Shown: positions 1 to 6,493 of the stretch, one piece after another | Numbering within the stretch: the first letter of the stretch is position 1 | How the letters are laid out: each line of letters starts with the position of its first letter | Assembly (NCBI GenBank): GCA_947630345.1 | Contig: CANRHF010000039.1 | Location: 1-12,875 of the forward strand | Direction of reading: 5' to 3' | DNA length: 12,875 bases | From: an uncultured Oscillospiraceae bacterium | Lineage (GTDB): Bacteria; Bacillota; Clostridia; Oscillospirales; Oscillospiraceae | Notes under the pieces: generated by a model | Told to the model about the DNA's origin: nothing | The model's input: the letters and a program-made list of their open reading frames with translations, nothing else | The model's database searches: none | Position numbers and translations under genes: made by a program

Positions 1-714
1 TTCACCTACGACGGGGAGAATGAAGTGCTCCGGGGCGTGAGCCTGGACGTGGCCCCGGGGGAGACGGTGGGGGTGGTGGGCCCCTCCGGCGGCGGCAAGA
101 CCACCTTGTGCCAGCTGATCCCCCGGTTTTACGATGTGACCGCCGGCAGTATCTCCATTGATGGGGTGGATGTGCGGCAGGTCACCCAGCAGTCCCTCCA
201 CGAGCAGATCGGCATCGTGCAGCAGGACGTGTTCCTGTTTGCCGACACCATTTTCGAGAATATTCGCTACGGCAAGCCCGGCGCCAGCCGGGCGGAGGTG
301 GAGGAGGCCGCCAAAAGGGCCATGCTCTACGACGACATCCTGGCCATGCCCCAGGGCTTTGAGACCTATGTGGGGGAGCGGGGGACCCTGCTCTCCGGCG
401 GGCAGAAGCAGCGGGTGGCCATTGCCCGGATCTTCCTGAAAAACCCGCCCATCCTGATCCTGGACGAGGCCACCTCCGCCCTGGACTCGGTGACGGAGGC
501 GGAGATCCAGAACTCCTTTGACGAGCTGGCCAAGGGCCGCACCACCCTGATCATCGCCCACCGGCTCTCCACGGTGCGGGGGGCGGACCGGATCGTGGCC
601 ATTTCCGACGGCCTGATCACCGAGACCGGCACCCATGAGGCGCTGCTGGCCAAGGGCGGGATCTACGCCCGGCTGTACCGTACCCAGAACGCCCTGGCCC
701 TGGAGGCGGGCTGA
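1..714 (+). CDS. ABC exporter ATP-binding domain, C-terminal part (5' end outside window)
   Basis: Only the last 237 codons are visible; the reading frame is open from the first base, so the gene begins upstream and the usual membrane domain is not seen. The visible part is a complete nucleotide-binding domain of a type I (MsbA/LmrA-like) exporter. It has an A-loop region FTYDG at visible residues 1-5, Walker A GPSGGGKTT at 27-35, a Q-loop at about 74-75, signature LSGGQ at 131-135, Walker B ILILDE at 151-156 with the catalytic Glu present, and H-loop AHR with His at about 187. All catalytic motifs are intact, so it can act as a homodimer or as the active half of a heterodimer. The substrate cannot be told. 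The stop codon overlaps the start of the next gene by one base, so the two genes are co-transcribed. Confidence 0.93.
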   Translation, partial: FTYDGENEVLRGVSLDVAPGETVGVVGPSGGGKTTLCQLIPRFYDVTAGSISIDGVDVRQVTQQSLHEQIGIVQQDVFLFADTIFENIRYGKPGASRAEVEEAAKRAMLYDDILAMPQGFETYVGERGTLLSGGQKQRVAIARIFLKNPPILILDEATSALDSVTEAEIQNSFDELAKGRTTLIIAHRLSTVRGADRIVAISDGLITETGTHEALLAKGGIYARLYRTQNALALEAG

Positions 715-1301
715 TGGAGCCCATCTACTTGGACGATGGGCTTGTGGTGGCGGAAAAGCCGGTGGGTCTCGATTCGGAGCGGGATTTTCCCCAGGCTTTG
801 GAGAAGCAAATCGGCGGGAAGCTGTACCCGGTCCACCGGCTGGACAAAATCGTGTCGGGGCTGATGGTCTACGCCCGCTCGCCCCAGGCGGCGGCGGAGC
901 TGTCCCGGCAGATCCGGGAGGGGACCTTCCAAAAGGAATACGTGGCCCTGGTCCACGGGACGCCCCCGGAAGAAGGAGCCTGGACAGACCTGCTGTTCCG
1001 GGACAGCCGGGCAAACAAGGTCTATGTGGTGAAACGGGCGCGCAGGGGCGTGCGGGAGGCAAAGCTGACCTTTGTCCGCCTCCGGGCGGGGGCGGAGAGC
1101 CTGGTGCGGATCCGGCTGGAGACCGGGCGGAGCCACCAGATCCGGGTCCAGTTCGCCAACCGGGGCTACCCCCTGGCGGGGGACCGGCGCTACGGCGGTT
1201 CCGGCGAATACGGCAGCCCCATGCTCTACTGCTGCCGCCTGGCCTTTTCCCATGGGGGAAGGCCCCTGGCTTTTGAAAAGCTGCCCGCATGGGCGGAATA
1301 A
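714..1301 (+). CDS. RluA-family RNA pseudouridine synthase (short form)
   Basis: A 195-residue protein of the RluA family, which isomerises uridine to pseudouridine in rRNA or tRNA. The catalytic segment HRLDKIVSGL lies at residues 41-50, with the catalytic Asp at 44. The family motif normally has Thr or Ser before SG; here it is Val. A second family block, GRSHQIRVQF followed by GYPLAGDRRYGG, lies at 138-162. The protein lacks an N-terminal S4 domain and is short for the family, like RluA or TruC rather than RluD, so the target RNA cannot be assigned. The start codon shares one base with the upstream stop (TGATG), and GGAGG at 702-706 gives 7-base spacing, which indicates translational coupling to the ABC gene. 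I infer no functional link, because such pairings are often incidental. Confidence 0.93.
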   Translation: MEPIYLDDGLVVAEKPVGLDSERDFPQALEKQIGGKLYPVHRLDKIVSGLMVYARSPQAAAELSRQIREGTFQKEYVALVHGTPPEEGAWTDLLFRDSRANKVYVVKRARRGVREAKLTFVRLRAGAESLVRIRLETGRSHQIRVQFANRGYPLAGDRRYGGSGEYGSPMLYCCRLAFSHGGRPLAFEKLPAWAE

Positions 1302-1304
1302 CGA

Positions 1305-1342
1305 AGGCGTACACCACCGTGTACGCCTGATTTTTATTTTTT
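1305..1342 (+). terminator. Rho-independent terminator after the pseudouridine synthase gene
   Basis: A perfect 10-base-pair stem (1305-1314 with 1319-1328) has a CACC loop. It is followed by TGA and then a T-rich run (1331-1342). It overlaps the last codons of the convergent DUF1836 gene, whose stop and two Lys codons are read from the same T run on the other strand. Confidence 0.85.
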
Positions 1343-1903
1343 CTCCTCCGGCGGGGGGAGCTGGAGGCCCGTGAGCTTCACGGTGAGGAGCTTATACAGC
1401 ACCGAGCTGACGGCGCTGTGCAGCACCAGACTGGCGCAGCCCTGGTCGCCCTCCCGGTCCAGCACCTGGGCGGCCACGGCGTTGACCTGGTCGATAAAGA
1501 CCATTGCCGTGTCCCGCATTCTGGCGCGGAAATCGGTGTAGAGCTGCCGGACTCCCTCCTCGTCCAGGTCGTTGGGAAGAATCTTCTGGATCTCCGTCAG
1601 GGTCAGGCTCTGCTTCAGGGCGCAGATCATGATGGCGTAGGCCAGGTGGCTCCGGTCGTACCGCTTCCGGACGGGGGCGGGCATGACCTTGAGGCGGACG
1701 TAGTTATTGATGATGCTGGTGGTGATGATGGGATTCTTCTCATCGTGGGGAATGAGGTCCAGGTACTTTCCCACCAGGGCCACGATCTGGTCCACATACA
1801 ACGGCATATCGGGCAGCTCCTCCCAGGCGGGGAGGAAGTAGTTCTCCATATATTTCTGCCAACGGGCCAGCTTCTTAAAAAACATCTCCCGATCGTAGGC
1901 CAT
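1334..1903 (-). CDS. DUF1836 domain protein, putative transcriptional regulator
   Basis: A 189-residue protein matching the DUF1836 family (B. subtilis YkrK-like), a Firmicutes group thought to be MerR-like DNA-binding regulators; no reaction is known. The characteristic blocks are visible: LPDMPLYVDQIVALV at about 30-44, then ITTSIINNYVRLKVMPAP at about 60-77, then the KRYDRSHLAYAIMICALKQ region at about 80-98, which leads into a second helix-turn-helix-like stretch (LTLTEIQKIL). The C-terminal half is predicted helical, and the last residues are Pro/Glu/Lys-rich. The start is supported by AAGGAGG (1911-1918) 7 bases upstream and by a good promoter. The gene is convergent with the pseudouridine synthase and divergent from the DegV gene. 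Its regulatory target is unknown; the shared promoter region makes self-control or control of the DegV gene possible. Confidence 0.88.
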   Translation of the reverse strand: MAYDREMFFKKLARWQKYMENYFLPAWEELPDMPLYVDQIVALVGKYLDLIPHDEKNPIITTSIINNYVRLKVMPAPVRKRYDRSHLAYAIMICALKQSLTLTEIQKILPNDLDEEGVRQLYTDFRARMRDTAMVFIDQVNAVAAQVLDREGDQGCASLVLHSAVSSVLYKLLTVKLTGLQLPPPEEKK

Positions 1904-1935
1904 CCGGTCCGCCTCCTTGTCTAAATAACAACGTA

Positions 1936-1964
1936 ATTATAGCAGTTTTTGGGGAAGAATGCAA
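1936..1964 (-). promoter_or_regulatory. Sigma-A promoter for the DUF1836 gene
   Basis: On the minus strand, -35 TTGCAT (1959-1964) and -10 TATAAT (1936-1941) are 17 bases apart. A TGC just before the -10 makes it an extended -10 promoter. The expected start near 1929 gives a leader of about 26 bases containing the AAGGAGG site. Confidence 0.75.
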
Positions 1965-2007
1965 GCATCTTGTAAAAAATATTTCCACATATATTTTCAA
2001 AAATTAC

Positions 2008-2036
2008 TTTACTTTGCGGATTGAATCGTGTATAAT
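2008..2036 (+). promoter_or_regulatory. Sigma-A promoter for the DegV gene
   Basis: -35 TTTACT (2008-2013) and a perfect -10 TATAAT (2031-2036) are separated by 17 bases. The expected transcription start is near 2043, a short distance before AAGGGG (2056-2061) and the GTG start. Confidence 0.72.
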
Positions 2037-2069
2037 AATATTATCTATTAGAAAGAAGGGGATCATTCC

Positions 2070-2939
2070 GTGTCCTATTGTATTTTTACGGACAGTAATG
2101 CCAATCTGCCCCGAAAAATCATGGAGGAGCTGGATATCCAGGTGCTGCCCTGTCACTATCTGCTGGACGGGCAGCGGGTGGAGTACAGCGGCGTCATTGA
2201 CGATTTTGATTCCAAGACCTATTACGACGCGCTGCGGGCGGGCCAGCGGGTGACCACCAGCCTGTTTAACCAGCAGTCCTTTGTCGATCACTTCCGGCCC
2301 TCCCTGGAGCAGGGGCAGGACATCATCTATGTGGGCTTGTCCAGCGCCGTCAGCGGCTCCTACCACGCCTCCACCCTGGCGGCCGCCGAGCTGATGGCGG
2401 AGTTTCCCGGCCGGAAGGTGCGGACCGTGGACTCCCGGGGCGCCTGCCTGGGGGTGGGGATCCTGACCTGCATGGCCGCGGACCTGCGGAAGGAGGGCCT
2501 TTCCATCGACGCCGCCGTTTCCCGGCTCAACGAGGCAACGGACCACCTGTGCCAGTATTTTACCGTGGAAAACCTGATGTACCTCCGCCGTTCCGGCCGG
2601 ATCAGCGCCGCCAGCGCCGCCGTGGGCACCCTGCTGAACATCAAGCCCCTGCTGTGGGGGGACGAGCAGGGCCGGATCGTCTGCGTGCGGAAGTGCCGGG
2701 GCCGGAAGAGCGCCGTGGACGCCATTGTGGAAAAGTACCGGACCAAGGCGGTGAACCCGGAGGCTTGCCGGGTGGGCATCTCCCATGGGGACTGCCCGGA
2801 GGAGGCCCAGGAGCTGGCGGAACGAATCTGCGCCATTGCCAAGCCCAAGGAGCTGCTGATCTATCCCCATGAGCCCTTCAGCGGGTCCCACTCCGGCCCA
2901 GGGATGCTGGCCCTTTACTTCTTCGGAGACTCCCGATAA
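2070..2939 (+). CDS. DegV family protein (FakB-like fatty-acid-binding protein)
   Basis: A 289-residue full-length DegV protein. Members such as FakB hold a fatty acid while the kinase FakA phosphorylates it, feeding exogenous fatty acids into phospholipid synthesis in the cytoplasm. Family marks are: N-terminal TDSNANLP at 7-14 (usually TDSxxDLP, so Asp is replaced by Asn); TTSLFNQQSF at 62-71; the lipid-site segment GLSSAVSGSY at 89-98; VDSRGACLGVGIL; the RRSGRISAAS and LLNIKPLL region; and C-terminal GSHSGPGMLALYFFGD with His 274. Translation starts at GTG 2070, with AAGGGG eight bases upstream. The gene is monocistronic between its own promoter and a strong terminator. No FakA gene is nearby; DegV genes are commonly scattered and multiple in clostridia. 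The ligand is not known. Confidence 0.93.
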   Translation: MSYCIFTDSNANLPRKIMEELDIQVLPCHYLLDGQRVEYSGVIDDFDSKTYYDALRAGQRVTTSLFNQQSFVDHFRPSLEQGQDIIYVGLSSAVSGSYHASTLAAAELMAEFPGRKVRTVDSRGACLGVGILTCMAADLRKEGLSIDAAVSRLNEATDHLCQYFTVENLMYLRRSGRISAASAAVGTLLNIKPLLWGDEQGRIVCVRKCRGRKSAVDAIVEKYRTKAVNPEACRVGISHGDCPEEAQELAERICAIAKPKELLIYPHEPFSGSHSGPGMLALYFFGDSR

Positions 2940-2950
2940 GGGAAAAGCGG

Positions 2951-2983
2951 CAGGGCCTGACCAGGCGGTCAGGCCCTGTTTTT
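2951..2983 (+). terminator. Rho-independent terminator after the DegV gene
   Basis: A perfect 12-base-pair stem (2951-2962 with 2967-2978) with an AGGC loop is followed by five T residues (2979-2983). On the opposite strand the stem is followed by CCGCTTTTCCC, so it may also stop the convergent capA-like transcript, less efficiently. Confidence 0.92.
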
Positions 2984-2990
2984 CTGTAAA

Positions 2991-4436
2991 TTACCCCGTG
3001 GAGGGCGGCCCGGTGGTGCCGCCAGTATCTCCGGTGGTGTCAGTGCCGCCGGTGTCTCCGGTGGTTCCGGCCCCCTCCGTGGTTCCGGAAGTGCCGGGAT
3101 TTCCGGCGGTGGTCCCGGGGGCGGTGGTCTCGTCCTCCCCGCCGGTGGCGTCTTCGGGGTCGGTGGGTTCCGCCCGCTCCCGCACCCGCTGCTGGGCATA
3201 GACCATGTCCTCATAGGTCTGCTGGCTGACCCGGTCTACGTTCCGGCTTTCGTAGGCGAAGAGGGCCTCCGCCATCCGCAGCACCCGCAGGCCGCCGCTG
3301 TCATCGTTGACGATGGAAATGGGGGTGTAGGTGCAGCCCGTGATCCGGGTCTGGTTATATTCGTTGTCCTTGGTGATCTCCAGATCCAAAACCACCGCGT
3401 ACTCGGTGCCCGCCCGGGTGGCGTCGCTGAGCAGGTCCCCCAGGGAATAGGCGACCACCGTCCCCGCCTCGGGATCGTAGACGATCTGCTGGACGTAGTG
3501 GGGGTGGGTACCGATGATGGCGTCCACGCCCTCCTGGAACATCAGCTCCTGAATGGCCTTCTGGCTGTCGCTGATGGTGTCGTTGTATTCGCTGCCCCAG
3601 TGGAGCAGGGCGATGGTGATGTCCGGCTCCTCCTGGGCGATGTTTCGCAGCAGCCGGGTGATGCCCTCCCGGTCGATGCGCTGATATTCGGTGTCATAGT
3701 CGGTGTACAGGACGTTGACGCAGTCCTCGTTGTCCTCCGGCAGGGCCATGCCGCTCATGCCCTTGGTGAAGGCCACGATGGCCACTTTGACGCCCTGGAT
3801 GTCCCGCATGAGGTAGCCACCGGAGCTGCGGAACTCCGCCGGGGTGGCGTAGGCCCCCACCGCCTCCATGCCGGCGTTGCGAATGGCCTGAATGGTGGTG
3901 GCGAGGCCGGAGATGCCGTTGGTGATGGACCGGGAGTTGGCCATCTGCACCACGTCCACCCCCGCCGCCGCCAGGGCCTGGATCATGGCCTGGGGGGCGG
4001 AGAAGTTGGCGGAGCCGTAGGGCGGGCCCACCAGATTCCCCTCAAAATTCACGCAGGTCAGGTCCGCGTCGGCCAGCAGGGGCAGCACGTCCAGAAAGAC
4101 ATGGCTGAAATCCCCGGCGGCGTCCCCGGCGTTCACGGTGGTGTCGGTGACGTTCACATCCCCGGCGGCCACAATGTGGATCACCGTCTCCGGCTGGCGG
4201 GGCACGGTGGTCCCTTCGGTGGCCCCAGGGTCGGTCTGGGAAATGGAGGAGGGTTCCTGCTCGCCCAGGGAGATCCAGCCCTGGCTGACGGCGAAGATCA
4301 GCCCGCCACACAACAGGATCACCGCACCCGCCAGCAGCAGCCTGTTCCGCAGCTGACGCTGCTCCCGTTCCCGCTCTTTCTTTTTGGCGGCCCGGCGCTG
4401 ACGGCGCTGCTCGGGATCGTAGTAATCAAAGGCCAT
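2991..4436 (-). CDS. CapA-like protein (poly-gamma-glutamate capsule synthesis family), membrane anchored
   Basis: A 481-residue protein with a basic, charged N-terminus (to about 31), one membrane helix (about 32-51) and an extracytoplasmic PGA_cap/CapA domain (about 85-395), ending in a Thr/Gly/Pro-rich low-complexity tail (about 425-481). The domain has the calcineurin-like fold. Visible motifs are AAGDVNVTD (90-98), NFEGNL (130-135), HWGSEY (279-284), GTHPHYVQ (309-316) and YSLGDLL (330-336). The family's ANNH motif reads ANSR here (166-169), and the usual SLGNF reads SLGDL. Homologues take part in gamma-polyglutamate capsule formation or other envelope work, but there are no capB, capC or capE neighbours, so that role is not supported here. 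The ATG at 4436 is preferred over the GTG at 4442, because GGGAGG lies six bases before the ATG and abuts the GTG. Confidence 0.9.
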   Translation of the reverse strand: MAFDYYDPEQRRQRRAAKKKEREREQRQLRNRLLLAGAVILLCGGLIFAVSQGWISLGEQEPSSISQTDPGATEGTTVPRQPETVIHIVAAGDVNVTDTTVNAGDAAGDFSHVFLDVLPLLADADLTCVNFEGNLVGPPYGSANFSAPQAMIQALAAAGVDVVQMANSRSITNGISGLATTIQAIRNAGMEAVGAYATPAEFRSSGGYLMRDIQGVKVAIVAFTKGMSGMALPEDNEDCVNVLYTDYDTEYQRIDREGITRLLRNIAQEEPDITIALLHWGSEYNDTISDSQKAIQELMFQEGVDAIIGTHPHYVQQIVYDPEAGTVVAYSLGDLLSDATRAGTEYAVVLDLEITKDNEYNQTRITGCTYTPISIVNDDSGGLRVLRMAEALFAYESRNVDRVSQQTYEDMVYAQQRVRERAEPTDPEDATGGEDETTAPGTTAGNPGTSGTTEGAGTTGDTGGTDTTGDTGGTTGPPSTG

Positions 4437-4469
4437 GAACACCCTCCCTTCCCATTTTTCGTATCTTTT

Positions 4470-4498
4470 AGTTTACCACAGATTTTGACATATCTCAA
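4470..4498 (-). promoter_or_regulatory. Sigma-A promoter for the CapA-like gene
   Basis: On the minus strand, -35 TTGAGA (4493-4498) and -10 TAAACT (4470-4475) are 17 bases apart, with an extended TGG before the -10. The expected start near 4463 gives a leader of about 27 bases containing the ribosome site. Confidence 0.65.
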
Positions 4499-4518
4499 GT
4501 GAACAATCCGAAAACTTC

Positions 4519-4541
4519 AAAAAACGCAACCGGCAGTTGCG
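4519..4541 (-). terminator. Possible terminator upstream of the capA-like promoter
   Basis: Read on the minus strand, CGCAAC, a 5-base loop and GTTGCG form a 6-base-pair GC-rich stem followed directly by six T residues (4519-4524 on the plus strand are all A). It lies between the divergent XRE gene and the capA-like promoter, so it could stop antisense transcription from the XRE locus before it reaches capA. The stem is short, so this is a moderate call. Confidence 0.4.
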
Positions 4542-4611
4542 GAAATGGAAGCCGCCGTCGCTGGCGTTCTGGCTCATTTTCCGCTAAACTGATGGGCGAA
4601 AGGAGGCTCTT

Positions 4612-5037
4612 ATGACGCTGGGAGAAAAAATTTATACCCTTCGAAAGCAGGCCGGAGTGTCCCAGGAGGCTCTGGCGGAAAAATTGGAGGTGTCCCGGCA
4701 GGCGGTGTCCAAGTGGGAGACGGACCGGGCAGTGCCCGAGCCGGACAAGCTCCTGGCCCTGAGCGACTGCTTTCAGGTGCCCCTGGACCGACTGATGCGC
4801 CCGGAGGAAGGTGCGGACCCCACGGCGCCGGTCGCCAGGAAAAAGCGGTCCTGGGGCGTTTGGCTGTGCCTGGCGGGGGTGGTGGGCCTGGTGATCTGGG
4901 CGGCGCTGACGGCGTTCCTGCCAGAGCCGGGCCTGGCGGATTCCGCCGCCATTACACTGGACGGCAACGGCATTTTCTGCGCGTTTTGCCTGGGCGCGGT
5001 GCTTCTGGGATTCCTCCGCATGCGAAAGGATGACTGA
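4612..5037 (+). CDS. XRE-family helix-turn-helix regulator with two C-terminal membrane segments
   Basis: A 141-residue protein. Residues 1-62 form a Cro/C1-type DNA-binding domain (LGEKIYTLRKQAGVSQEALA, then VSRQAVSKWETDRAVPEPDKL), the typical 'SRQAVSKWE' clostridial XRE type. A basic linker (RKKRS, about 76-80) leads into a hydrophobic stretch at about 81-103 and a second at about 118-136. This makes it a membrane-tethered regulator, a common form in Firmicutes whose signal is usually unknown. AAAGGAGG (4599-4606) lies five bases before the ATG. The gene is followed by a membrane protein gene in the same operon, which may be its sensing or target partner (inference). I saw no strong promoter in the 169 bases upstream. 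Confidence 0.88.
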   Translation: MTLGEKIYTLRKQAGVSQEALAEKLEVSRQAVSKWETDRAVPEPDKLLALSDCFQVPLDRLMRPEEGADPTAPVARKKRSWGVWLCLAGVVGLVIWAALTAFLPEPGLADSAAITLDGNGIFCAFCLGAVLLGFLRMRKDD

Positions 5038-5050
5038 GGAGGTTTTGAAC

Positions 5051-5467
5051 ATGGTGTGGTTTTTCGCGCTTTTGTCCTTGCTCCTTGGACCGGTGGCGGG
5101 GGCGCAAATGGGCGCTTCCTACGGCGCGGCCCTCTGCCGGACGGGGGACAGCGCCCCGGCCTGGGTGGCCCTGCTGCCGGGCAGCGCCCTGCTGGTGCCG
5201 TTAGTAGTCAGCGGCCTACTGGCAGTGTGGCTGTGGCGGCGGCGGGGCGGACGCGTCCGGGATGGATGGGCCGCCGCTCTTTCCGGCGGGGCCTGGCTGC
5301 TGCTGTGCTTGATGTGCTTCCATGTGGCCCTGGATTTTCAGAAGCTCCAGGCCCCGGTGCATGCCGCTCCCGCCTGGGTGGCCTTTCTGATGCCGGGGAT
5401 CCCCTATTTTTTGGGGGTGGCGATCCTGGCGGGCCTGGCCCTCTGGCGCTGGAAAAGAAGGAAATAG
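5051..5467 (+). CDS. Small multi-pass membrane protein of unknown function
   Basis: I do not recognise a family. The 138-residue product is almost entirely membrane: predicted helices lie at about 2-22, 39-63, 74-94 and 107-132, with short basic loops (WRRRGGRVRDG after helix 2 and WKRRK at the C-terminus) that suggest cytoplasmic positions by the positive-inside rule. The frame is open further upstream to an ATG at 5030 that overlaps the XRE gene. The ATG at 5051 is preferred because GAGGAGG (5036-5042) precedes it by eight bases, while the upstream ATG has no good ribosome site. It is the second gene of the XRE operon and ends just before a strong terminator. A role with the membrane-tethered regulator is plausible but unproven. 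Confidence 0.75.
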   Translation: MVWFFALLSLLLGPVAGAQMGASYGAALCRTGDSAPAWVALLPGSALLVPLVVSGLLAVWLWRRRGGRVRDGWAAALSGGAWLLLCLMCFHVALDFQKLQAPVHAAPAWVAFLMPGIPYFLGVAILAGLALWRWKRRK

Positions 5468-5472
5468 ACCGT

Positions 5473-5506
5473 GGCGGCAGGGGAAACCCTGCCGCCTTTC
5501 CTTTTA
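5473..5506 (+). terminator. Rho-independent terminator of the XRE/membrane-protein operon
   Basis: A perfect 10-base-pair GC-rich stem (5473-5482 with 5487-5496) capped by a stable GAAA tetraloop is followed by TTTCCTTTT. Its end touches the stop codon of the convergent amidohydrolase gene. The other strand lacks a T run after the stem. Confidence 0.85.
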
Positions 5507-6352
5507 GAACCGCTCCCGAATGGCGGCCACGCCCTTTTCCAGCGCCGCCTCCCACCCGGGGCCAATGGCCTGGGCCAGAAGGGCGTATTCCTGGGTCCCC
5601 CCATGGGGCACCGCCCAGGCCCCCGCGTCGGTGCCCGGGGCGATCAGGCCCCCCATGGCGGCGAAGCGGCGGACATTTTCCATGGCCCCCGCCAAAATCG
5701 CCTCCACCGCCGGGTCGGGATACCGGCCCTTGCCCCGGAGATTTCCGATGGTGGACAGGGTGGGGACCCACACCGTCCCCATTTCCGCCATGGCGGTCAG
5801 CGCCGCCTCCCCCAGGTAGGCCCCGTGCTCCACAGACGCCGCCCCGGCCCGGGCGGCGGCCTCCACCTGGGCGTCCCCGTTGCCGTGGACCATGACGGAC
5901 AGGCCCAGCCCTCGGGCCGCCGTGACCAGCGCCCGAATTTCCGCCGGGTCCAGCCCCGGCTCCGTCAGCACCCCGGGCCGGGAAAAATCCATCAGCCCGG
6001 AGATCATGATTTTGAGGAAATCGCCGCCTTCCGCCGCCGTTTCCTTCGCCAGGGCGGTAAATTCCGCCAAATCGGCAAAGCATCGGCCGATAAAGCCGCC
6101 GTAGTGCCCCGCCTTGTGCAGAGGCGCCAGGGGGGTGCGGTAGGTGATGCCATAGCTGGGGGCCAGTTCCCGGGCGGCGGCCCCCACGCCCCAGCGGTCG
6201 CCCCCGTCCCGGAGGTAGGTAAAGCCCCCGGCCCGGTAGGCCTCCAGAGCGGCCCGAATGAAATCCATGTCTGGCCCCTCCTGGTGCCGCCGGATGGCGG
6301 CCCGCCAGTCCCGACCGTCCAGAACCATATGGATGTGACAATCCGCGTACAT
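5504..6352 (-). CDS. Compact metal-dependent amidohydrolase
   Basis: A 282-residue amidohydrolase-superfamily enzyme (TIM-barrel metal hydrolase). A full set of likely metal and catalytic residues is visible: HxH at His6 and His8 in ADCHIHM, Lys114 in DFLKIMISG (the position usually carboxylated to bridge two metals), His156 in VMVHGNG, His176 in SVEHGAYL and Asp242 in APGTDAGA. This order matches imidazolonepropionase-like and prolidase-like amidohydrolases. The protein starts almost directly at the HxH strand, so it lacks the N-terminal beta-sandwich part common in the ~400-residue members. The substrate is unknown. An upstream TTG (6403) is in frame but lies in the promoter; the ATG at 6352 follows AAAGGAGG (6361-6368) by eight bases. 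The gene diverges from marR, sharing a 176-base region. Confidence 0.87.
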   Translation of the reverse strand: MYADCHIHMVLDGRDWRAAIRRHQEGPDMDFIRAALEAYRAGGFTYLRDGGDRWGVGAAARELAPSYGITYRTPLAPLHKAGHYGGFIGRCFADLAEFTALAKETAAEGGDFLKIMISGLMDFSRPGVLTEPGLDPAEIRALVTAARGLGLSVMVHGNGDAQVEAAARAGAASVEHGAYLGEAALTAMAEMGTVWVPTLSTIGNLRGKGRYPDPAVEAILAGAMENVRRFAAMGGLIAPGTDAGAWAVPHGGTQEYALLAQAIGPGWEAALEKGVAAIRERF

Positions 6353-6374
6353 TTCCGCCGCCTCCTTTGGTCCT

Positions 6375-6403
6375 AGCATAGCACATCCGGGATTGAAAAT
6401 CAA
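6375..6403 (-). promoter_or_regulatory. Sigma-A promoter for the amidohydrolase gene
   Basis: On the minus strand, -35 TTGATT (6398-6403) and -10 TATGCT (6375-6380) are 17 bases apart, with an extended TGC before the -10. The predicted start is near 6368, so the leader would be only about 16 bases and begin at the ribosome site. Confidence 0.6.
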
Positions 6404-6405
6404 TC
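6391..6405. promoter_or_regulatory. Inverted repeat overlapping the amidohydrolase -35
   Basis: GATTGAAAATCAATC is a perfect 6-base inverted repeat around three A residues. It covers the -35 hexamer of the amidohydrolase promoter. Its placement suits a repressor site, but the element is short and AT-rich and could be chance. Confidence 0.3.
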
Positions 6406-6421
6406 CTTGGAGATTCTGCCT

Positions 6422-6439
6422 AAAATAATCTGTTATTTT
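6422..6439. promoter_or_regulatory. AT-rich palindrome between divergent promoters (possible operator)
   Basis: AAAATAATCTGTTATTTT is a perfect 7-base inverted repeat with a 4-base spacer. It lies between the amidohydrolase promoter and the marR promoter, in an AT-rich tract that may also serve as an UP element for marR. Operator function is inferred from position and symmetry only. Confidence 0.3.
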
Positions 6440-6463
6440 TTGTTAAATTTTCTTATTTCGATA

Positions 6464-6492
6464 TTGCATTTTCCCGAGGGCTGTGTTAAAAT
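6464..6492 (+). promoter_or_regulatory. Sigma-A promoter for the marR-exporter operon
   Basis: -35 TTGCAT (6464-6469) and -10 TAAAAT (6487-6492) are 17 bases apart. A TGT just before the -10 makes it an extended -10, and AT-rich DNA lies upstream (6421-6463). The expected start is near 6499. Confidence 0.72.
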
Positions 6493-6493
6493 G

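Noticed and set aside
4485..4490. Plus-strand TTGACA as a -35 for the XRE gene
   Set aside because: No -10-like hexamer occurs 16-18 bases downstream, so it is not supported as a promoter.
4495..5052. 185-codon minus-strand frame opposite the XRE gene
   Set aside because: It is antisense to a clear helix-turn-helix gene, has a low-complexity composition and lacks a ribosome site.
5208..6386. 392-codon minus-strand frame rich in Gly, Pro and Arg
   Set aside because: It is a shifted-frame shadow of the amidohydrolase and membrane-protein genes, typical of GC-rich DNA. The amidohydrolase frame has the metal ligands and a ribosome site.
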